From Candidatus Chryseobacterium colombiense (GTDB taxonomy: Bacteria; Bacteroidota; Bacteroidia; Flavobacteriales; Weeksellaceae): 64,000 bases of DNA. The stretch is taken from positions 1,488,001-1,552,000 of the forward strand of contig CP119310.1 in assembly GCA_029203185.1 (NCBI GenBank). Reading direction: 5' to 3'. Every line of letters begins with the position of its first letter. Position 1 is the first letter of the stretch. Made by a program: the position numbers and the translations under genes. This document shows positions 8,392 through 17,151 of the stretch, one piece after another. The notes under the pieces were generated by a model that worked only from the letters and a program-made list of their open reading frames with translations, did no database searches and was not told the origin of the DNA.

Positions 8392-9873
8392 TTAAACCCA
8401 TTGATGCCCCTGTCTTTCTACCAGAAGATTGCTGTCATCGGGTCCCCAACTTCCGGCATCGTAATTTGGGAAAGAAGAATCTTTGGTTTTTTCCCAGGTC
8501 TCCTGAATAGTTTTTACCACATCCCAAGCTTCTTCTACTTGATCAGAACGCATAAACAAGGTAAGATCTCCTATAAGTGCCTCTAATAAAAGGGTCTCAT
8601 AAGCTTCCGGAGTATCAGTCTGACAGGCAAAATTATCAAAAATCATTTCTACGGGTTTCAATTCCAATGAAAGTCCCGGCTTTTTAGACATGAATTGTAG
8701 TCTGATATCCATTTGTGGCTGGATATTAATAATCAGCCGGTTAGCTGATAATAACGATGAGCTTTCTGAAAACGTAGAATGCGGCAACGGTTTAAACTGA
8801 ATCGTAATATAAGAATGCTTCTCCTTCATTCTTTTTCCGGTACGAACGTAAAATGGAACATTTTCCCATCTTTCGTTATCCAGATAAAATTTGATCGCAG
8901 CAAATGTTTCCGTGTTTGAATCAGGAGCGATGCCTTCTTCCTGACGGTAACCGTTTACTTTAATTCCATTAACTTTCCCTTTTCCGTACTGACCTCTTAC
9001 AGCATAATGATCTACTTTATCCGGCGAAATTCTACGGATCGATTTTAAAACATCCACTTTACGATCTCTGATTTCATCTGACTCCAGGGAAACAGGCGGT
9101 TCCATAGCAACCATGCAGAGAATTTGCAAAAGATGGTTCTGAATCATATCTCGCAAAGCACCGGTCTGCTCGTAAAAACTAGCTCTGGTTTCTACACCCA
9201 CCTCTTCTGCAACGGTAATCTGAACAGATTCTATATGCCTGTGATTCCATAAAGGTTCAAAAATTGAATTTCCGAATCTGAAGGCCAAAATGTTCTGAAC
9301 CGTTTCTTTTCCTAAATAATGATCGATGCGGTAGATCTGTTTTTCCTGGAAAGTTTGTGAAAGAAGCTTATTCAGCTCTATAGCAGATTCTTTATTGTGA
9401 CCAAAGGGTTTTTCGATAATAATCCTGTCTTTATCCGGATCTGATGCGATAGAGGTATTCTTAATATGATTTGAGATAACCGAAACAAAATTCGGAGCAA
9501 TTGAAAGGTAGAAGAATCTGTTCCCCCGCATTCCGTAAACTTTATCAAAACCTTCCAGTTTCTGATATAAATTTTGATAAGAGCTTTCTTCATCCAGCTG
9601 ATGCTGAAAATAGCTGATGTGTGCCTGAAAGCCAGCCCAGTCATGTGGTGTTACAGCCTTTCTGGAGAAATTATCTAGATTTTCTTTAATATAGGCTCTG
9701 AATTTTTCATCTGTATTTTCAGCTCTCCCCAAAGCTAAAATATTAAAGCCTTTTGGCATTCTGCCGTCTATATATAAATTGTAAAACGCAGGAAAAAGCT
9801 TTCTCTTTGCCAAATCTCCCGTTGCACCAAAAATAACGATAGTCGTTGGATGCAGAGTGGTATTGTCGCTCAT
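8392..9873 (-). CDS. zwf: Glucose-6-phosphate dehydrogenase
   Basis: 493-residue enzyme oxidising glucose 6-phosphate to 6-phosphogluconolactone with NADP+. The Rossmann motif GATGDLAKRK is at 16-25; the substrate/catalytic signature RIDHYLGKE is near 182-190, with EKPFG before it; the C-terminal domain holds RTGKRMKEK and VEMIFDNFA. Full length for the bacterial family. It sits between gnd (9 bp upstream) and pgl (22 bp downstream), all three read leftward, so the whole oxidative branch is one transcript. Confidence 0.97.
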   Translation of the reverse strand: MSDNTTLHPTTIVIFGATGDLAKRKLFPAFYNLYIDGRMPKGFNILALGRAENTDEKFRAYIKENLDNFSRKAVTPHDWAGFQAHISYFQHQLDEESSYQNLYQKLEGFDKVYGMRGNRFFYLSIAPNFVSVISNHIKNTSIASDPDKDRIIIEKPFGHNKESAIELNKLLSQTFQEKQIYRIDHYLGKETVQNILAFRFGNSIFEPLWNHRHIESVQITVAEEVGVETRASFYEQTGALRDMIQNHLLQILCMVAMEPPVSLESDEIRDRKVDVLKSIRRISPDKVDHYAVRGQYGKGKVNGIKVNGYRQEEGIAPDSNTETFAAIKFYLDNERWENVPFYVRTGKRMKEKHSYITIQFKPLPHSTFSESSSLLSANRLIINIQPQMDIRLQFMSKKPGLSLELKPVEMIFDNFACQTDTPEAYETLLLEALIGDLTLFMRSDQVEEAWDVVKTIQETWEKTKDSSFPNYDAGSWGPDDSNLLVERQGHQWV

Positions 9874-9882
9874 TTTCTGATC

Positions 9883-11301
9883 TTAATTATTTAGGTTTTG
9901 CCATGAAGTATGAAAAGTTCCTTCTCTGTCAAGTCTTTGGTAAGTATGTGCACCAAAATAATCACGCTGAGCCTGAAGCAGATTTACCGGTAAAGATTCT
10001 GTAGTGTAGGCTTCGAAATATCCTAAAGCTGACTGAAGTCCCAAACTTGGAACGCCGTTTAATACAGCAAAAGCAGCTGTTTTTCTTAACGAAGAAATCT
10101 TTGCTTTTACAATTTCTGAAATTTCCTGATCCAGTAAAATATTAGATAATTCTTCATCTTTAGAGTATGCCAGATAAAATTTCTCCAACAGAACAGAGCG
10201 AATGATACATCCCCCTCTCCAGATTTTTACCACATCTTTTAAAGGAATTTCAAACTGATATTCTTCTGAAGCTTTTACCAATAATGCCAAACCTTGTGCA
10301 TAACTGATTAAAGTAGCCAGATAAAGCGCATCGCCCACCTCTTTGATGAACAGTTCTGTATTTTCAGAAGTTGTTATTTCTTCTTTAACATATAAATGAG
10401 ATGCTTTCACTCTCTCATCTTTATAAGCCGACAAAATTCTTGAAGTAACTGCAATATCAATGGTAGGAATAGAAACACCTATTTCCATAGCCTGCTCGGA
10501 AGTCCATTTTCCAGTTCCTTTTGCTCCAGCTTTGTCCAAAATCTGGTCAACAAGAAAACCGTCTGTCAACTGGTCTTTTTGTTGGAAAATATCTCTTGTG
10601 ATTTCAATAAGGAAAGAATTCATTTCACCTTCATTCCATTTTTTGAAAACCTCATACAACTGTTCGTTGTTTAAACCAGCTCCTTTTCTCAGCAAATCGT
10701 AGGCTTCGCTGATCAACTGCATAATGGCGTACTCGATACCATTGTGAACCATTTTCACGTAGTTTCCTGCAGAGCCTTTCCCCATATAAGCAGTACAAGC
10801 TTCTCCGTTAACTTTTGCCGAAATTAATTCCAACATCGGCTTAACCAGAGTAAAGGCTTCCCAATCTCCTCCAGGCATAATGCTCGGGCCTTTTCTTGCT
10901 CCCTGCTCTCCACCTGAAACTCCCATCCCCATAAAATGCAGGTCTTTAGAAGCTAAATCAACAATTCGTCTATCGGTATCTTTGAAATAAGAATTTCCCG
11001 CATCAATTACAATATCTTTCGGGCTCAGAAGCGGTGTAATGTTTTCCAAAACAGCATCAACCGGCTTTCCTGCCGGAACCATTAAAATGATTTTTCTCGG
11101 AGTTTCCAAGGCTGACACAAAATCTTCTAAAGAAGCTGTTCCCTTAACAGAAGTTCCGGGAGTTGCTCCATTATGAAGCTCTCTTACTTTTTCCTCATCC
11201 AAATCGAATCCCGCTGTAGAAAAACCATTATCAGCAATATTGTAAAGCAGATTTCTCCCCATTACTCCGAGTCCGATGACTCCATAATTATACTTTTCCA
11301 T
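9883..11301 (-). CDS. gnd: 6-phosphogluconate dehydrogenase, decarboxylating
   Basis: 472-residue NADP+-dependent enzyme converting 6-phosphogluconate to ribulose 5-phosphate and CO2. GLGVMGRNL at 10-18 is the dinucleotide site; GVSGGEQGARKGPSIMPGG and the catalytic Lys/Glu region VKMVHNGIEYAIMQ follow; ILDKAGAKGTGKW identifies the 470-residue homodimeric class. First gene of the gnd-zwf-pgl operon, with a -7 box TAAATTTG on the minus strand at 11336-11343. Confidence 0.97.
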   Translation of the reverse strand: MEKYNYGVIGLGVMGRNLLYNIADNGFSTAGFDLDEEKVRELHNGATPGTSVKGTASLEDFVSALETPRKIILMVPAGKPVDAVLENITPLLSPKDIVIDAGNSYFKDTDRRIVDLASKDLHFMGMGVSGGEQGARKGPSIMPGGDWEAFTLVKPMLELISAKVNGEACTAYMGKGSAGNYVKMVHNGIEYAIMQLISEAYDLLRKGAGLNNEQLYEVFKKWNEGEMNSFLIEITRDIFQQKDQLTDGFLVDQILDKAGAKGTGKWTSEQAMEIGVSIPTIDIAVTSRILSAYKDERVKASHLYVKEEITTSENTELFIKEVGDALYLATLISYAQGLALLVKASEEYQFEIPLKDVVKIWRGGCIIRSVLLEKFYLAYSKDEELSNILLDQEISEIVKAKISSLRKTAAFAVLNGVPSLGLQSALGYFEAYTTESLPVNLLQAQRDYFGAHTYQRLDREGTFHTSWQNLNN

Positions 11302-11335
11302 TCTTATTTTTTACTTAGAATTTATTTTTACAGAT

Positions 11336-11343
11336 CAAATTTA
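11336..11343 (-). promoter_or_regulatory. -7 box TAAATTTG for the gnd operon
   Basis: Exact TAnnTTTG on the minus strand 35 bp before the gnd start codon. Confidence 0.55.
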
Positions 11344-11454
11344 CGTAAATGAATACCAGTAAAAAAATTATCCAAAATTTTCTTTCAATTGTTGTGGTAG
11401 TTATTATCAACTGAAATTGAATTCTCATTCCAGATGAAAACAATTATGGATATA

Positions 11455-12042
11455 TTATTCTTTATTTTTATTCGCTAAGCGTTTCCTAATTGTACTCACA
11501 AATTCCTTAGAAACGCCTAGATACGATGCAATATAGTACTGTGCTACACGCTGCGGAATTGTAGGATACACCTTGATAAACTCCAAATAACGATCTGTCG
11601 CAGGTTGAGAAATAGTCTTTACCAATCGGTTTTGCAGGGTCACTACATAACGTTGCATCATCATGCGGAAAGCCCTTTCAAACTTTGGAACTTTCTCCAG
11701 CAATTCCTCCTTCGTTTCCGGAGTCAGCATATAGATCTCGGTATCTTCCAGCGTTTCGATAAAAATCTTCGAAGGTGTTTTGTTGTTAAACGAATCAATA
11801 TCGGTAATCCACCAGTCTTCAACAGCGAACAGAAGCGTCACTTCAAACCCGTTTTCATCAAGATAATATGTCCGCACACAACCTTCCTTTATAAAACCCT
11901 CGAACTGGCAAATCTCTCCTTCACGCAAAAGATGCGTTTTCTTCGGAAACTTCTGAAGCGTCAGCAAATCTTCATAAATCTTTTCCTCTTCCGGAGTTAA
12001 GGTGATAAATCGCGAGATATTTTTGATAATATTTTGAAACAT
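11455..12042 (-). CDS. Crp/Fnr family transcriptional regulator
   Basis: 195-residue regulator with an N-terminal cyclic-nucleotide-binding-like beta roll (KKTHLLREGEICQFEGFIKEGCVRTYY) and a C-terminal winged helix ending QYYIASYLGVSKEFVSTIRKRL as recognition segment. The phosphate-binding Arg/Glu pair for cAMP is not evident, and Fnr-type Fe-S cysteines are absent, so the ligand is unknown; this subgroup is common in Bacteroidota. It lies at the downstream end of the cupin/hydrolase/dioxygenase genes reading the same way, making them possible targets (inference). Confidence 0.88.
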   Translation of the reverse strand: MFQNIIKNISRFITLTPEEEKIYEDLLTLQKFPKKTHLLREGEICQFEGFIKEGCVRTYYLDENGFEVTLLFAVEDWWITDIDSFNNKTPSKIFIETLEDTEIYMLTPETKEELLEKVPKFERAFRMMMQRYVVTLQNRLVKTISQPATDRYLEFIKVYPTIPQRVAQYYIASYLGVSKEFVSTIRKRLANKNKE

Positions 12043-12204
12043 AGGTTTATTTTACGACTGCAAATTAGGAAAAAGTCCGTAAAAATCCTTACTCATAAGC
12101 CGCTTCCAAAGCCATAATGGTCAATTTCATTAAAACCTTTATTTCATGAACTTTTCATTTCATACTGAACTCAGCAAAACAATATAAAATTTTAACGCCT
12201 TACT

Positions 12205-12552
12205 TTATAAATGAATAAAAACTGAAGTTCTTTCCTTCTTTTCGAGGTTTTTGGTTTTGTGACCTTTACCGGAAATATCTTCTACCAAAAGAATTTCTCC
12301 CGTTTGTAACTGTCTGATTTCTCCAAGCGAAGTTTCAATTTCTACGCCGCCATCCAACAATACAATATATTGCTTTTGTGGAGCGTGATGAAAATCGTAA
12401 TCATAATCGGCAGAAACTTTTCTGAATTGAAGTTTTTTGACATTGATATCATCTGACAAAAATCCAATTTCTCCCTGATTGATTAAAGGAATTTCGATGT
12501 CTTGAAAGTGAGAATCGCCGTTTTCGTCGCTGAATATTCTTGTGATTTTCAT
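12205..12552 (-). CDS. Single-domain cupin protein
   Basis: 115-residue protein with one cupin barrel: YDYDFHHAPQKQYIVLLDGGVEIE resembles cupin motif 1 and TGEILLVEDISGKGHKT motif 2. His55/His56, Gln and a later His in GKGHKT could bind a metal, though motif 1 has Gln-Tyr where Glu usually lies. Proteins of this kind are often annotated as cupin enzymes of unknown substrate. It follows a long hairpin (12593-12657) after the MhqD-like hydrolase gene and precedes the Crp/Fnr gene. Function not known. Confidence 0.72.
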   Translation of the reverse strand: MKITRIFSDENGDSHFQDIEIPLINQGEIGFLSDDINVKKLQFRKVSADYDYDFHHAPQKQYIVLLDGGVEIETSLGEIRQLQTGEILLVEDISGKGHKTKNLEKKERTSVFIHL

Positions 12553-12592
12553 TATGTGATTAATTTTTATTGGAGTTTAAAAGTATTTTAAA

Positions 12593-12657
12593 TTCTCGCA
12601 GATTTTTCTGATTTAGCAGATCAGTGAAATCTGCTAAATCAGAAAAATCTGCGAGAA
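12593..12657. repeat. 29-bp perfect inverted repeat (long hairpin)
   Basis: Arms 12593-12621 and 12629-12657 are exact reverse complements over 29 bp, with a 7-nt loop CAGTGAA. It lies between the hydrolase stop and the cupin start. Neither flank has a strong T-run, so it looks more like a mobile palindromic element or a processing site than a simple terminator. Confidence 0.85.
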
Positions 12658-12684
12658 AATATTTTTAAAAATTACTTTGAATAA

Positions 12685-13305
12685 TTATTTAAAAACAATA
12701 GAATTTGCCAATTCAATTTCCTCCTGATTGATGGAATGTCCGAAGTTGGCATAGATTTTCTCGGTAACATCAGCATTCATTTCTTTCAAAATATTTGCGG
12801 TTGCATACACTCTCTCCACCGGAACGTGGAAATCAGGATTGCTCGTTCCCAGGAAAATCGGAGTCTGTGCAAAATCACCCTTGTAATTTTCACGATTGAT
12901 TTTTTCACCAATAACTCCGCCGATGATAGCAACCGCCCCACCAAATTTTCGGGCATTTCTTGCCAAAAATTCCAATGTCAAACACGCACCCTGTGAAAAT
13001 CCAAAAAAGTAAATATTTTCAGCCTTGATTCCTGCATCCAAAGCAGTTTGAACCGTTTTTCCTATAGTCTCTATTGCTGAGGACAACCAAGGTTCGTTTT
13101 GTTCTGTTGGTGCAATGAATGAAAAAGGATACCACGTTCCGTTCGTAGCCTGTGGTGCCAGTAATGCATAGCCTTCTACATTCAAATGTTGTGACAGGCT
13201 CAAAATATCCTGTGCGCTTCCACCTCTTCCGTGAATCATTATTAAAACTTTTTCAGCTTCATTCAATGATTTCCCTCCTGTTTTTATATCTAAAATATGA
13301 CTCAT
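12685..13305 (-). CDS. Alpha/beta hydrolase, phospholipase/carboxylesterase type (MhqD-like)
   Basis: 206-residue serine hydrolase of the PF02230 type. The nucleophile elbow GFSQG has Ser104; the oxyanion loop is IHGRGGS at 24-30; the catalytic His is in NFGHSIN near the C-terminus, and Asp is probably in the TSNPDFHVP segment. In Bacillus subtilis, homologous MhqD is encoded with MhqE/MhqO ring-cleaving dioxygenases and protects against hydroquinones. Here it begins 2 bp after the stop of a dioxygenase of that type, so the same pairing is present. The exact substrate is inferred only. Confidence 0.88.
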   Translation of the reverse strand: MSHILDIKTGGKSLNEAEKVLIMIHGRGGSAQDILSLSQHLNVEGYALLAPQATNGTWYPFSFIAPTEQNEPWLSSAIETIGKTVQTALDAGIKAENIYFFGFSQGACLTLEFLARNARKFGGAVAIIGGVIGEKINRENYKGDFAQTPIFLGTSNPDFHVPVERVYATANILKEMNADVTEKIYANFGHSINQEEIELANSIVFK

Positions 13306-13307
13306 TT

Positions 13308-14261
13308 TTATCTGTATTTTTCTGTTGGATAATTAAATTGGGGTAAAACCTCAACCAAATGTTCTCTTTGCTTTTCAAACTGTGATGGCAGACTTAAATG
13401 TTCGCCCAGAGATGCCAATTCTTCATCTACATCGAAACCTGGTCCTGAAGTGGCGATTTCAAATAAAACTCCGCCTGGCTCCTTGAAATATACAGAGGTG
13501 AAATATTTTCTGTCTTTCACTTCGGTATGTTCCAACCCGAATTGGTTTAATTTTTCAATCATTTCAAGCTGAGTTTCCGCATTCGGAGTGGCAAAAGCGA
13601 CGTGATGAACGGTTCCTCTTCCCGCCAAACCTTTCAGAGCAGTCGGTGTGCATAGCAAATCGATATATTTCCCCGGTTTATCTTCAGTTCCAAACCTGAA
13701 TCGGTCTGAACTTTCTGCAATTAATTGATGATCCATTTGAGTAGTCAGCAAAGCTGCAGTTCTTTCGTAAGCATCCAGCCAGATTTCTACGTGGTGAATT
13801 CCTTTGAGGGCAAAATCTTTCGGAATAAATCCATTGTTATAACCTTTTCTATCATCCTTCTCATTGAAAACCAGCTCCAAACCCAATCCGTCAAAATCTT
13901 CCAGATAAATAAAAACTTCGCCCGAAAATCTTTGCTGAGGCTGTTTAAAAGGAATATTAAACTGTTCTAAACGGTTCATCCAATAATCAACAGCATCCAT
14001 CGAAACCGAGAAAGCAGTCGTATTCAGCATTCCTTTGCCGTGTCTTCCGTTGATTAAGCCTTTTCCATAAGGGAAAGTTGTCATAATAGTTCCCAGCGTT
14101 CCGAACTCGTCTCCGAAATACAAATGATAAACCTCAGAATAATCAAAATTAACGGTTGTTTTTACCAATCGAAGGCCTAAAACTCCGGTGTAAAAATCTA
14201 TATTTTCCTGTGTATCGCCTGTGATAGCGGTAACGTGATGAAGTCCTGTGATGAGTGACAT
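13308..14261 (-). CDS. Ring-cleaving dioxygenase, VOC family (MhqO-like), copy 2
   Basis: 317-residue protein of two glyoxalase/VOC modules. Metal-ligand segments are GLHHVTAITGD at the start, KGIHHVEIWLD in the middle and VHHVAFATP plus VLFEIATSGPGF late. Such proteins (MhqA/MhqE/MhqO of B. subtilis) are thought to open hydroquinone or catechol rings with Fe(II). It is about half identical by eye to the second copy at 14765-15697 and is tightly joined to the MhqD-like hydrolase downstream. The GNAT gene lies between the two dioxygenases in the same direction. Confidence 0.9.
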   Translation of the reverse strand: MSLITGLHHVTAITGDTQENIDFYTGVLGLRLVKTTVNFDYSEVYHLYFGDEFGTLGTIMTTFPYGKGLINGRHGKGMLNTTAFSVSMDAVDYWMNRLEQFNIPFKQPQQRFSGEVFIYLEDFDGLGLELVFNEKDDRKGYNNGFIPKDFALKGIHHVEIWLDAYERTAALLTTQMDHQLIAESSDRFRFGTEDKPGKYIDLLCTPTALKGLAGRGTVHHVAFATPNAETQLEMIEKLNQFGLEHTEVKDRKYFTSVYFKEPGGVLFEIATSGPGFDVDEELASLGEHLSLPSQFEKQREHLVEVLPQFNYPTEKYR

Positions 14262-14317
14262 TTTAGTTGATGGTATTTGTTGATTGTTAATGGCTTTCAG
14301 TGTTTGTTCTTCAGATT

Positions 14318-14614
14318 TTATGCTTCTTCTTTAAACCAGACATCGCTGTATTCTTCCGGATGACGTTTGAATTGCGCGTGAACGTACGGACAAAGCGGAA
14401 CGATTTTCAAATCATTTTCTCTGGCATAAGAAACCAATTGATTTAATAATAATTTCGCAAAACCATTTCCTGCATATTCGTCATCAACCTCGGTGTGATA
14501 AACAGTTAATTTATCTTTAATCACCGAAATATCCATTTTGCCTGCCTTTTTATCGTCTGAGAAAAGCTGAACTTCTCCTCTTGCGTTTTCTAAAACTACT
14601 TTTGTTGTTTCCAT
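14318..14614 (-). CDS. GNAT-related N-acetyltransferase (YjdJ/Gtn type)
   Basis: 98-residue small acetyltransferase-like protein (PF14542 type). The core signature is DDEYAGNGFAKLLLNQLVSYARENDLKIVPLCPY, which holds the CoA pyrophosphate loop NGFAKLL and the conserved LCPY. These short GNAT proteins lack a normal N-arm and their substrates are mostly unknown. Its start codon lies only 6 bp downstream of a 16-copy heptanucleotide repeat, which must form its leader. It is probably co-transcribed with the flanking dioxygenase genes. Confidence 0.87.
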   Translation of the reverse strand: METTKVVLENARGEVQLFSDDKKAGKMDISVIKDKLTVYHTEVDDEYAGNGFAKLLLNQLVSYARENDLKIVPLCPYVHAQFKRHPEEYSDVWFKEEA

Positions 14615-14620
14615 AATATT

Positions 14621-14731
14621 ATTGCTTATTGCTTATTGCTTATTGCTTATTGCTTATTGCTTATTGCTTATTGCTTATTGCTTATTGCTTATTGCTTATT
14701 GCTTATTGCTTATTGCTTATTGCTTATTGCT
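14621..14731. repeat. Heptanucleotide tandem repeat (ATTGCTT)15.9
   Basis: Fifteen full copies of ATTGCTT plus ATTGCT, without a single interruption. On the transcribed (minus) strand it reads (AAGCAAT)n and ends 6 bp before the ATG of the GNAT gene. Each unit contains TAA, so no frame can pass through it; it lies in untranslated leader. Confidence 0.97.
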
Positions 14732-14764
14732 AAATTACTCTGTTAATTAATGATAATGAATGAC

Positions 14765-15697
14765 CTATGATAACTTCGGCAACACTTCTTCTATTTTTGA
14801 ACGTAAAGGTTCGTGCTGTTTTGGAAGTTTTAAGTTGTTTCCCAATTCATTTAACGGTTCATCTACAGTGAATCCTGGATTATCGGTTGCGATTTCGAAT
14901 AAAACACCGCCCGGTTCACGGAAATATAATGAGTAGAAATAATCTCTGTCAATTTTTGGGGTAATATTCAATCCTGCAGACATTACTTTTTCACGGAATT
15001 CCATTAAAATATTGTCGTCTTTTACTCTGAAAGCTACGTGGTGGTTGGTTCCTCCCGCATTTCTTCCGGCCAGAATTTTATCATTTTCAATAATATCGAC
15101 AAGATTTGCAGTTTCAATGGCATCGGTCGCAAATCTGTATCTTTCGCCTTCCTGTTTTTGTAAATCGTATCCGAAAATATCCGTTAAAACTTTAATCGTT
15201 GGATCAGCTTTTTTCAAGGTTAAAGTGATATTATGGAAACCTTTCAAAGCATTTTCGTCTTTGATATCATCGGTTGTCCAGACTTTTCTGTCATCTGGTG
15301 TAGAAGATTCGATAAATTGTAATTGTAAACCGTCCGGGTCTTGAAATGAAATCAGTTTTTCACCGAAAATTTCTCCTTCTTCAACGTTTACATTAAACTG
15401 CTGCAATCTGTTTTTCCAAAACTCTAGGCTTCCTTTTGGAACAGAATATCCGATGTGCGTCGCCAAACCTGAACCGTTGGTTCCTTTACCAATTCCTTCC
15501 CAAGGAAAGAACGTTAAAATTGTTCCCGGAGTTCCTTCCTCATTTCCGAAATAAAAATGGTAGGTTCCTGGATCATCAAAATTGACCGTTTTTTTTACCA
15601 GTCTTACTCCTAAAACCTGAGTGTAAAAATCTAAGTTTCTTTTTGCGTTGTCTGCAATCGCTGTAATATGATGCAGCCCTAATATTCTATTTTCCAT
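14765..15697 (-). CDS. Ring-cleaving dioxygenase, VOC family (MhqO-like), copy 1
   Basis: 310-residue paralogue of the gene at 13308, with the same landmarks: GLHHITAIADN, KGFHNITLTLKK, NHHVAFRVKD and GGVLFEIATDNPGF. In the middle module the metal His pair is changed (FHNIT instead of HHVE). First gene of a leftward run: dioxygenase, GNAT, dioxygenase, MhqD-like hydrolase. Its -7 box TAAATTTG is at 15725-15732. The divergent dps promoter with its 30-bp element shares the same 225-bp intergenic region. Role in quinone or catechol detoxification is inferred from the family. Confidence 0.9.
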   Translation of the reverse strand: MENRILGLHHITAIADNAKRNLDFYTQVLGVRLVKKTVNFDDPGTYHFYFGNEEGTPGTILTFFPWEGIGKGTNGSGLATHIGYSVPKGSLEFWKNRLQQFNVNVEEGEIFGEKLISFQDPDGLQLQFIESSTPDDRKVWTTDDIKDENALKGFHNITLTLKKADPTIKVLTDIFGYDLQKQEGERYRFATDAIETANLVDIIENDKILAGRNAGGTNHHVAFRVKDDNILMEFREKVMSAGLNITPKIDRDYFYSLYFREPGGVLFEIATDNPGFTVDEPLNELGNNLKLPKQHEPLRSKIEEVLPKLS

Positions 15698-15724
15698 GTT
15701 GTTGATTATTTAATTTTGATATGA

Positions 15725-15732
15725 CAAATTTA
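15725..15732 (-). promoter_or_regulatory. -7 box TAAATTTG for the dioxygenase operon
   Basis: Exact TAnnTTTG on the minus strand, 28 bp before the start codon at 15697. Confidence 0.55.
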
Positions 15733-15815
15733 TGGCGACTGAAAATACTGTGCATTTAACTAGTTTAATAAATGAGCTTTCAATCAAATTAAGATAAAAT
15801 CTTTATACTATCGAA

Positions 15816-15845
15816 TTCAACGACTCATTTTGCCTGTTCATCGAA
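15816..15845 (+). promoter_or_regulatory. Shared 30-bp promoter element, site A (dps)
   Basis: Starts TTCAACGACT and ends GTTCATCGAA. It matches the elements at 21543 (24/30) and 22539 (26/30). CTTTAC follows exactly 33 bp after its end, and the start codon of dps lies 39 bp after that. A -35-type box is missing, so this is probably an activator site. Confidence 0.7.
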
Positions 15846-15921
15846 AAATATCCCAATTCTAAAATATACTGACCGAACTTTACATCAATAAACAACAACA
15901 ACAACTTAAATCTTAATTATT

Positions 15922-16395
15922 ATGAAAACAAAAATCGGAATTACAGAAAACAACACAGAAGCAGTTGCAGAACAATTGGCAAAACTTTTAGCTGATGAAA
16001 CACTTCTTTACATCAAAACAAGAAATGCCCACTGGAACGTAACCGGAGATAACTTCCACGCCAATCACATCTTTTTCGAAGAGCAGTACAAACAATTAGA
16101 CGAGATTATCGACAGTGTTGCAGAACGTATGCGAAAAATAGGACATTACGCACCTGCAACAATGAAAATCTACCTTGAATTAACCCATCTTACAGAATAC
16201 AGCGATAGAACCAACGACGGTTTAGGCTATATGAAAGACCTCTTGAGCGACCACGAAAGCATCATCGAATTCCTACGAGGAAACATCACCCCTTTTGCCG
16301 AAGAATTCAAAGATTACGGAACCAGCGATTTCATTACGGGATTGATGGAAACCCACGAAGAAATGGCCTGGATGATCCGTTCATATTTCAGATAA
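15922..16395 (+). CDS. dps: Dps family DNA-binding ferritin
   Basis: 157-residue Dps protein, a 12-subunit cage that oxidises Fe(II) with H2O2 and shields DNA. The ferroxidase signature HWNVTGDNFHANHIFFEEQYKQLDEIID gives the inter-subunit ligands His, Asp and Glu. Length and four-helix pattern are normal. The promoter has no clear -33 box but carries a 30-bp element shared with the genes at 21649 and 22649. The LytTR regulator gene starts 57 bp downstream with its own -7 box. Activation under oxidative stress is the family norm. Confidence 0.94.
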   Translation: MKTKIGITENNTEAVAEQLAKLLADETLLYIKTRNAHWNVTGDNFHANHIFFEEQYKQLDEIIDSVAERMRKIGHYAPATMKIYLELTHLTEYSDRTNDGLGYMKDLLSDHESIIEFLRGNITPFAEEFKDYGTSDFITGLMETHEEMAWMIRSYFR

Positions 16396-16419
16396 TTGGG
16401 AAAAGAAAAAAGGAATAAT

Positions 16420-16427
16420 TATATTTG
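16420..16427 (+). promoter_or_regulatory. -7 box TATATTTG for the LytTR regulator
   Basis: Exact TAnnTTTG 25 bp before the start at 16453, immediately behind dps, so the regulator can be transcribed on its own. Confidence 0.55.
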
Positions 16428-16452
16428 TGTAAAATCATAAATAACTATCCCT

Positions 16453-17148
16453 ATGAAAGCTTTAATCGTCGATGACAACGACATTGCAAGAACAACATTA
16501 TCACATTTGGCAAAACAAATTCCGAATCTTACAATTGTCAATGAATTTTCCAACGCGATTGAAGCTTATAATTATCTGCAGACCCATCCTGTTGATCTCA
16601 TTTTCTTAGACATCGAAATGCCTGAAATGACAGGGATAGAACTCACCAAGAATCTCTCAGGAAAAGAAACGATCATCATTTTTACTACATCCAATAAAGA
16701 ATATGCACTCGAAGCTTTCGAATTGAATATCGCTGATTACCTGTTAAAACCTGTGATGCCGGCAAGATTTTTACAGGCAGTAAGCAAAGCACAGGCTATT
16801 CTTGAAAGCCGAAAGGAAAATGTAGAAATCACAAAAGACGAGTTTCTTTTCGTACGGGATTCCAATATTACAAGACGCCTGAAACTGGATGATATTTTGT
16901 ATGCAGAAGCAATGGGCGACTACGTTAAGTTCTATACAAGAGAAAAAATGTTTGCCATCCACGGGAAAATGAAAACTGCGGAAGAGCGTCTTCCAAAAGA
17001 TCATTTCATCAGGGTTCATCGGTCTTACATCGTTTCTGTCGGTAAAATTGATACGCTTCAGGACGGCGGAATTATGATTAACGGAAAATTCATTCCTGTT
17101 GCAGATGCATACAGAAAAGCACTCAATACGAGAATGAATGTTTTTTAG
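16453..17148 (+). CDS. LytTR-family response regulator
   Basis: 231-residue regulator: receiver domain with DDND near the start, phospho-acceptor Asp53 in IFLDIEMPEMTG, and the Thr/Lys switch (IIFTTS, LLKPV); then a LytTR DNA-binding domain from about 130, with LDDILYAEAMGDYVKFYT and DHFIRVHRSYIVSV. LytTR regulators normally pair with LytS-type kinases, yet the next gene, 240 bp downstream, is a hybrid HisKA kinase with receiver and HPt domains. It is the best local candidate to bind the 30-bp element found before dps, 21649 and 22649, since LytTR proteins activate from sites just upstream of the promoter; this is inference. Confidence 0.93.
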   Translation: MKALIVDDNDIARTTLSHLAKQIPNLTIVNEFSNAIEAYNYLQTHPVDLIFLDIEMPEMTGIELTKNLSGKETIIIFTTSNKEYALEAFELNIADYLLKPVMPARFLQAVSKAQAILESRKENVEITKDEFLFVRDSNITRRLKLDDILYAEAMGDYVKFYTREKMFAIHGKMKTAEERLPKDHFIRVHRSYIVSVGKIDTLQDGGIMINGKFIPVADAYRKALNTRMNVF

Positions 17149-17151
17149 GAT

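Noticed and set aside
12155..12185. Sequence resembling the shared 30-bp element (TTTTGC...GTTCA) on the minus strand upstream of the Crp/Fnr gene
   Set aside because: The spacing between the two blocks is one base off and the TCAACGA and CGAA ends are missing.
14621..14731. Tandem repeat as a CRISPR array
   Set aside because: Units are 7 bp and contiguous, with no spacers.
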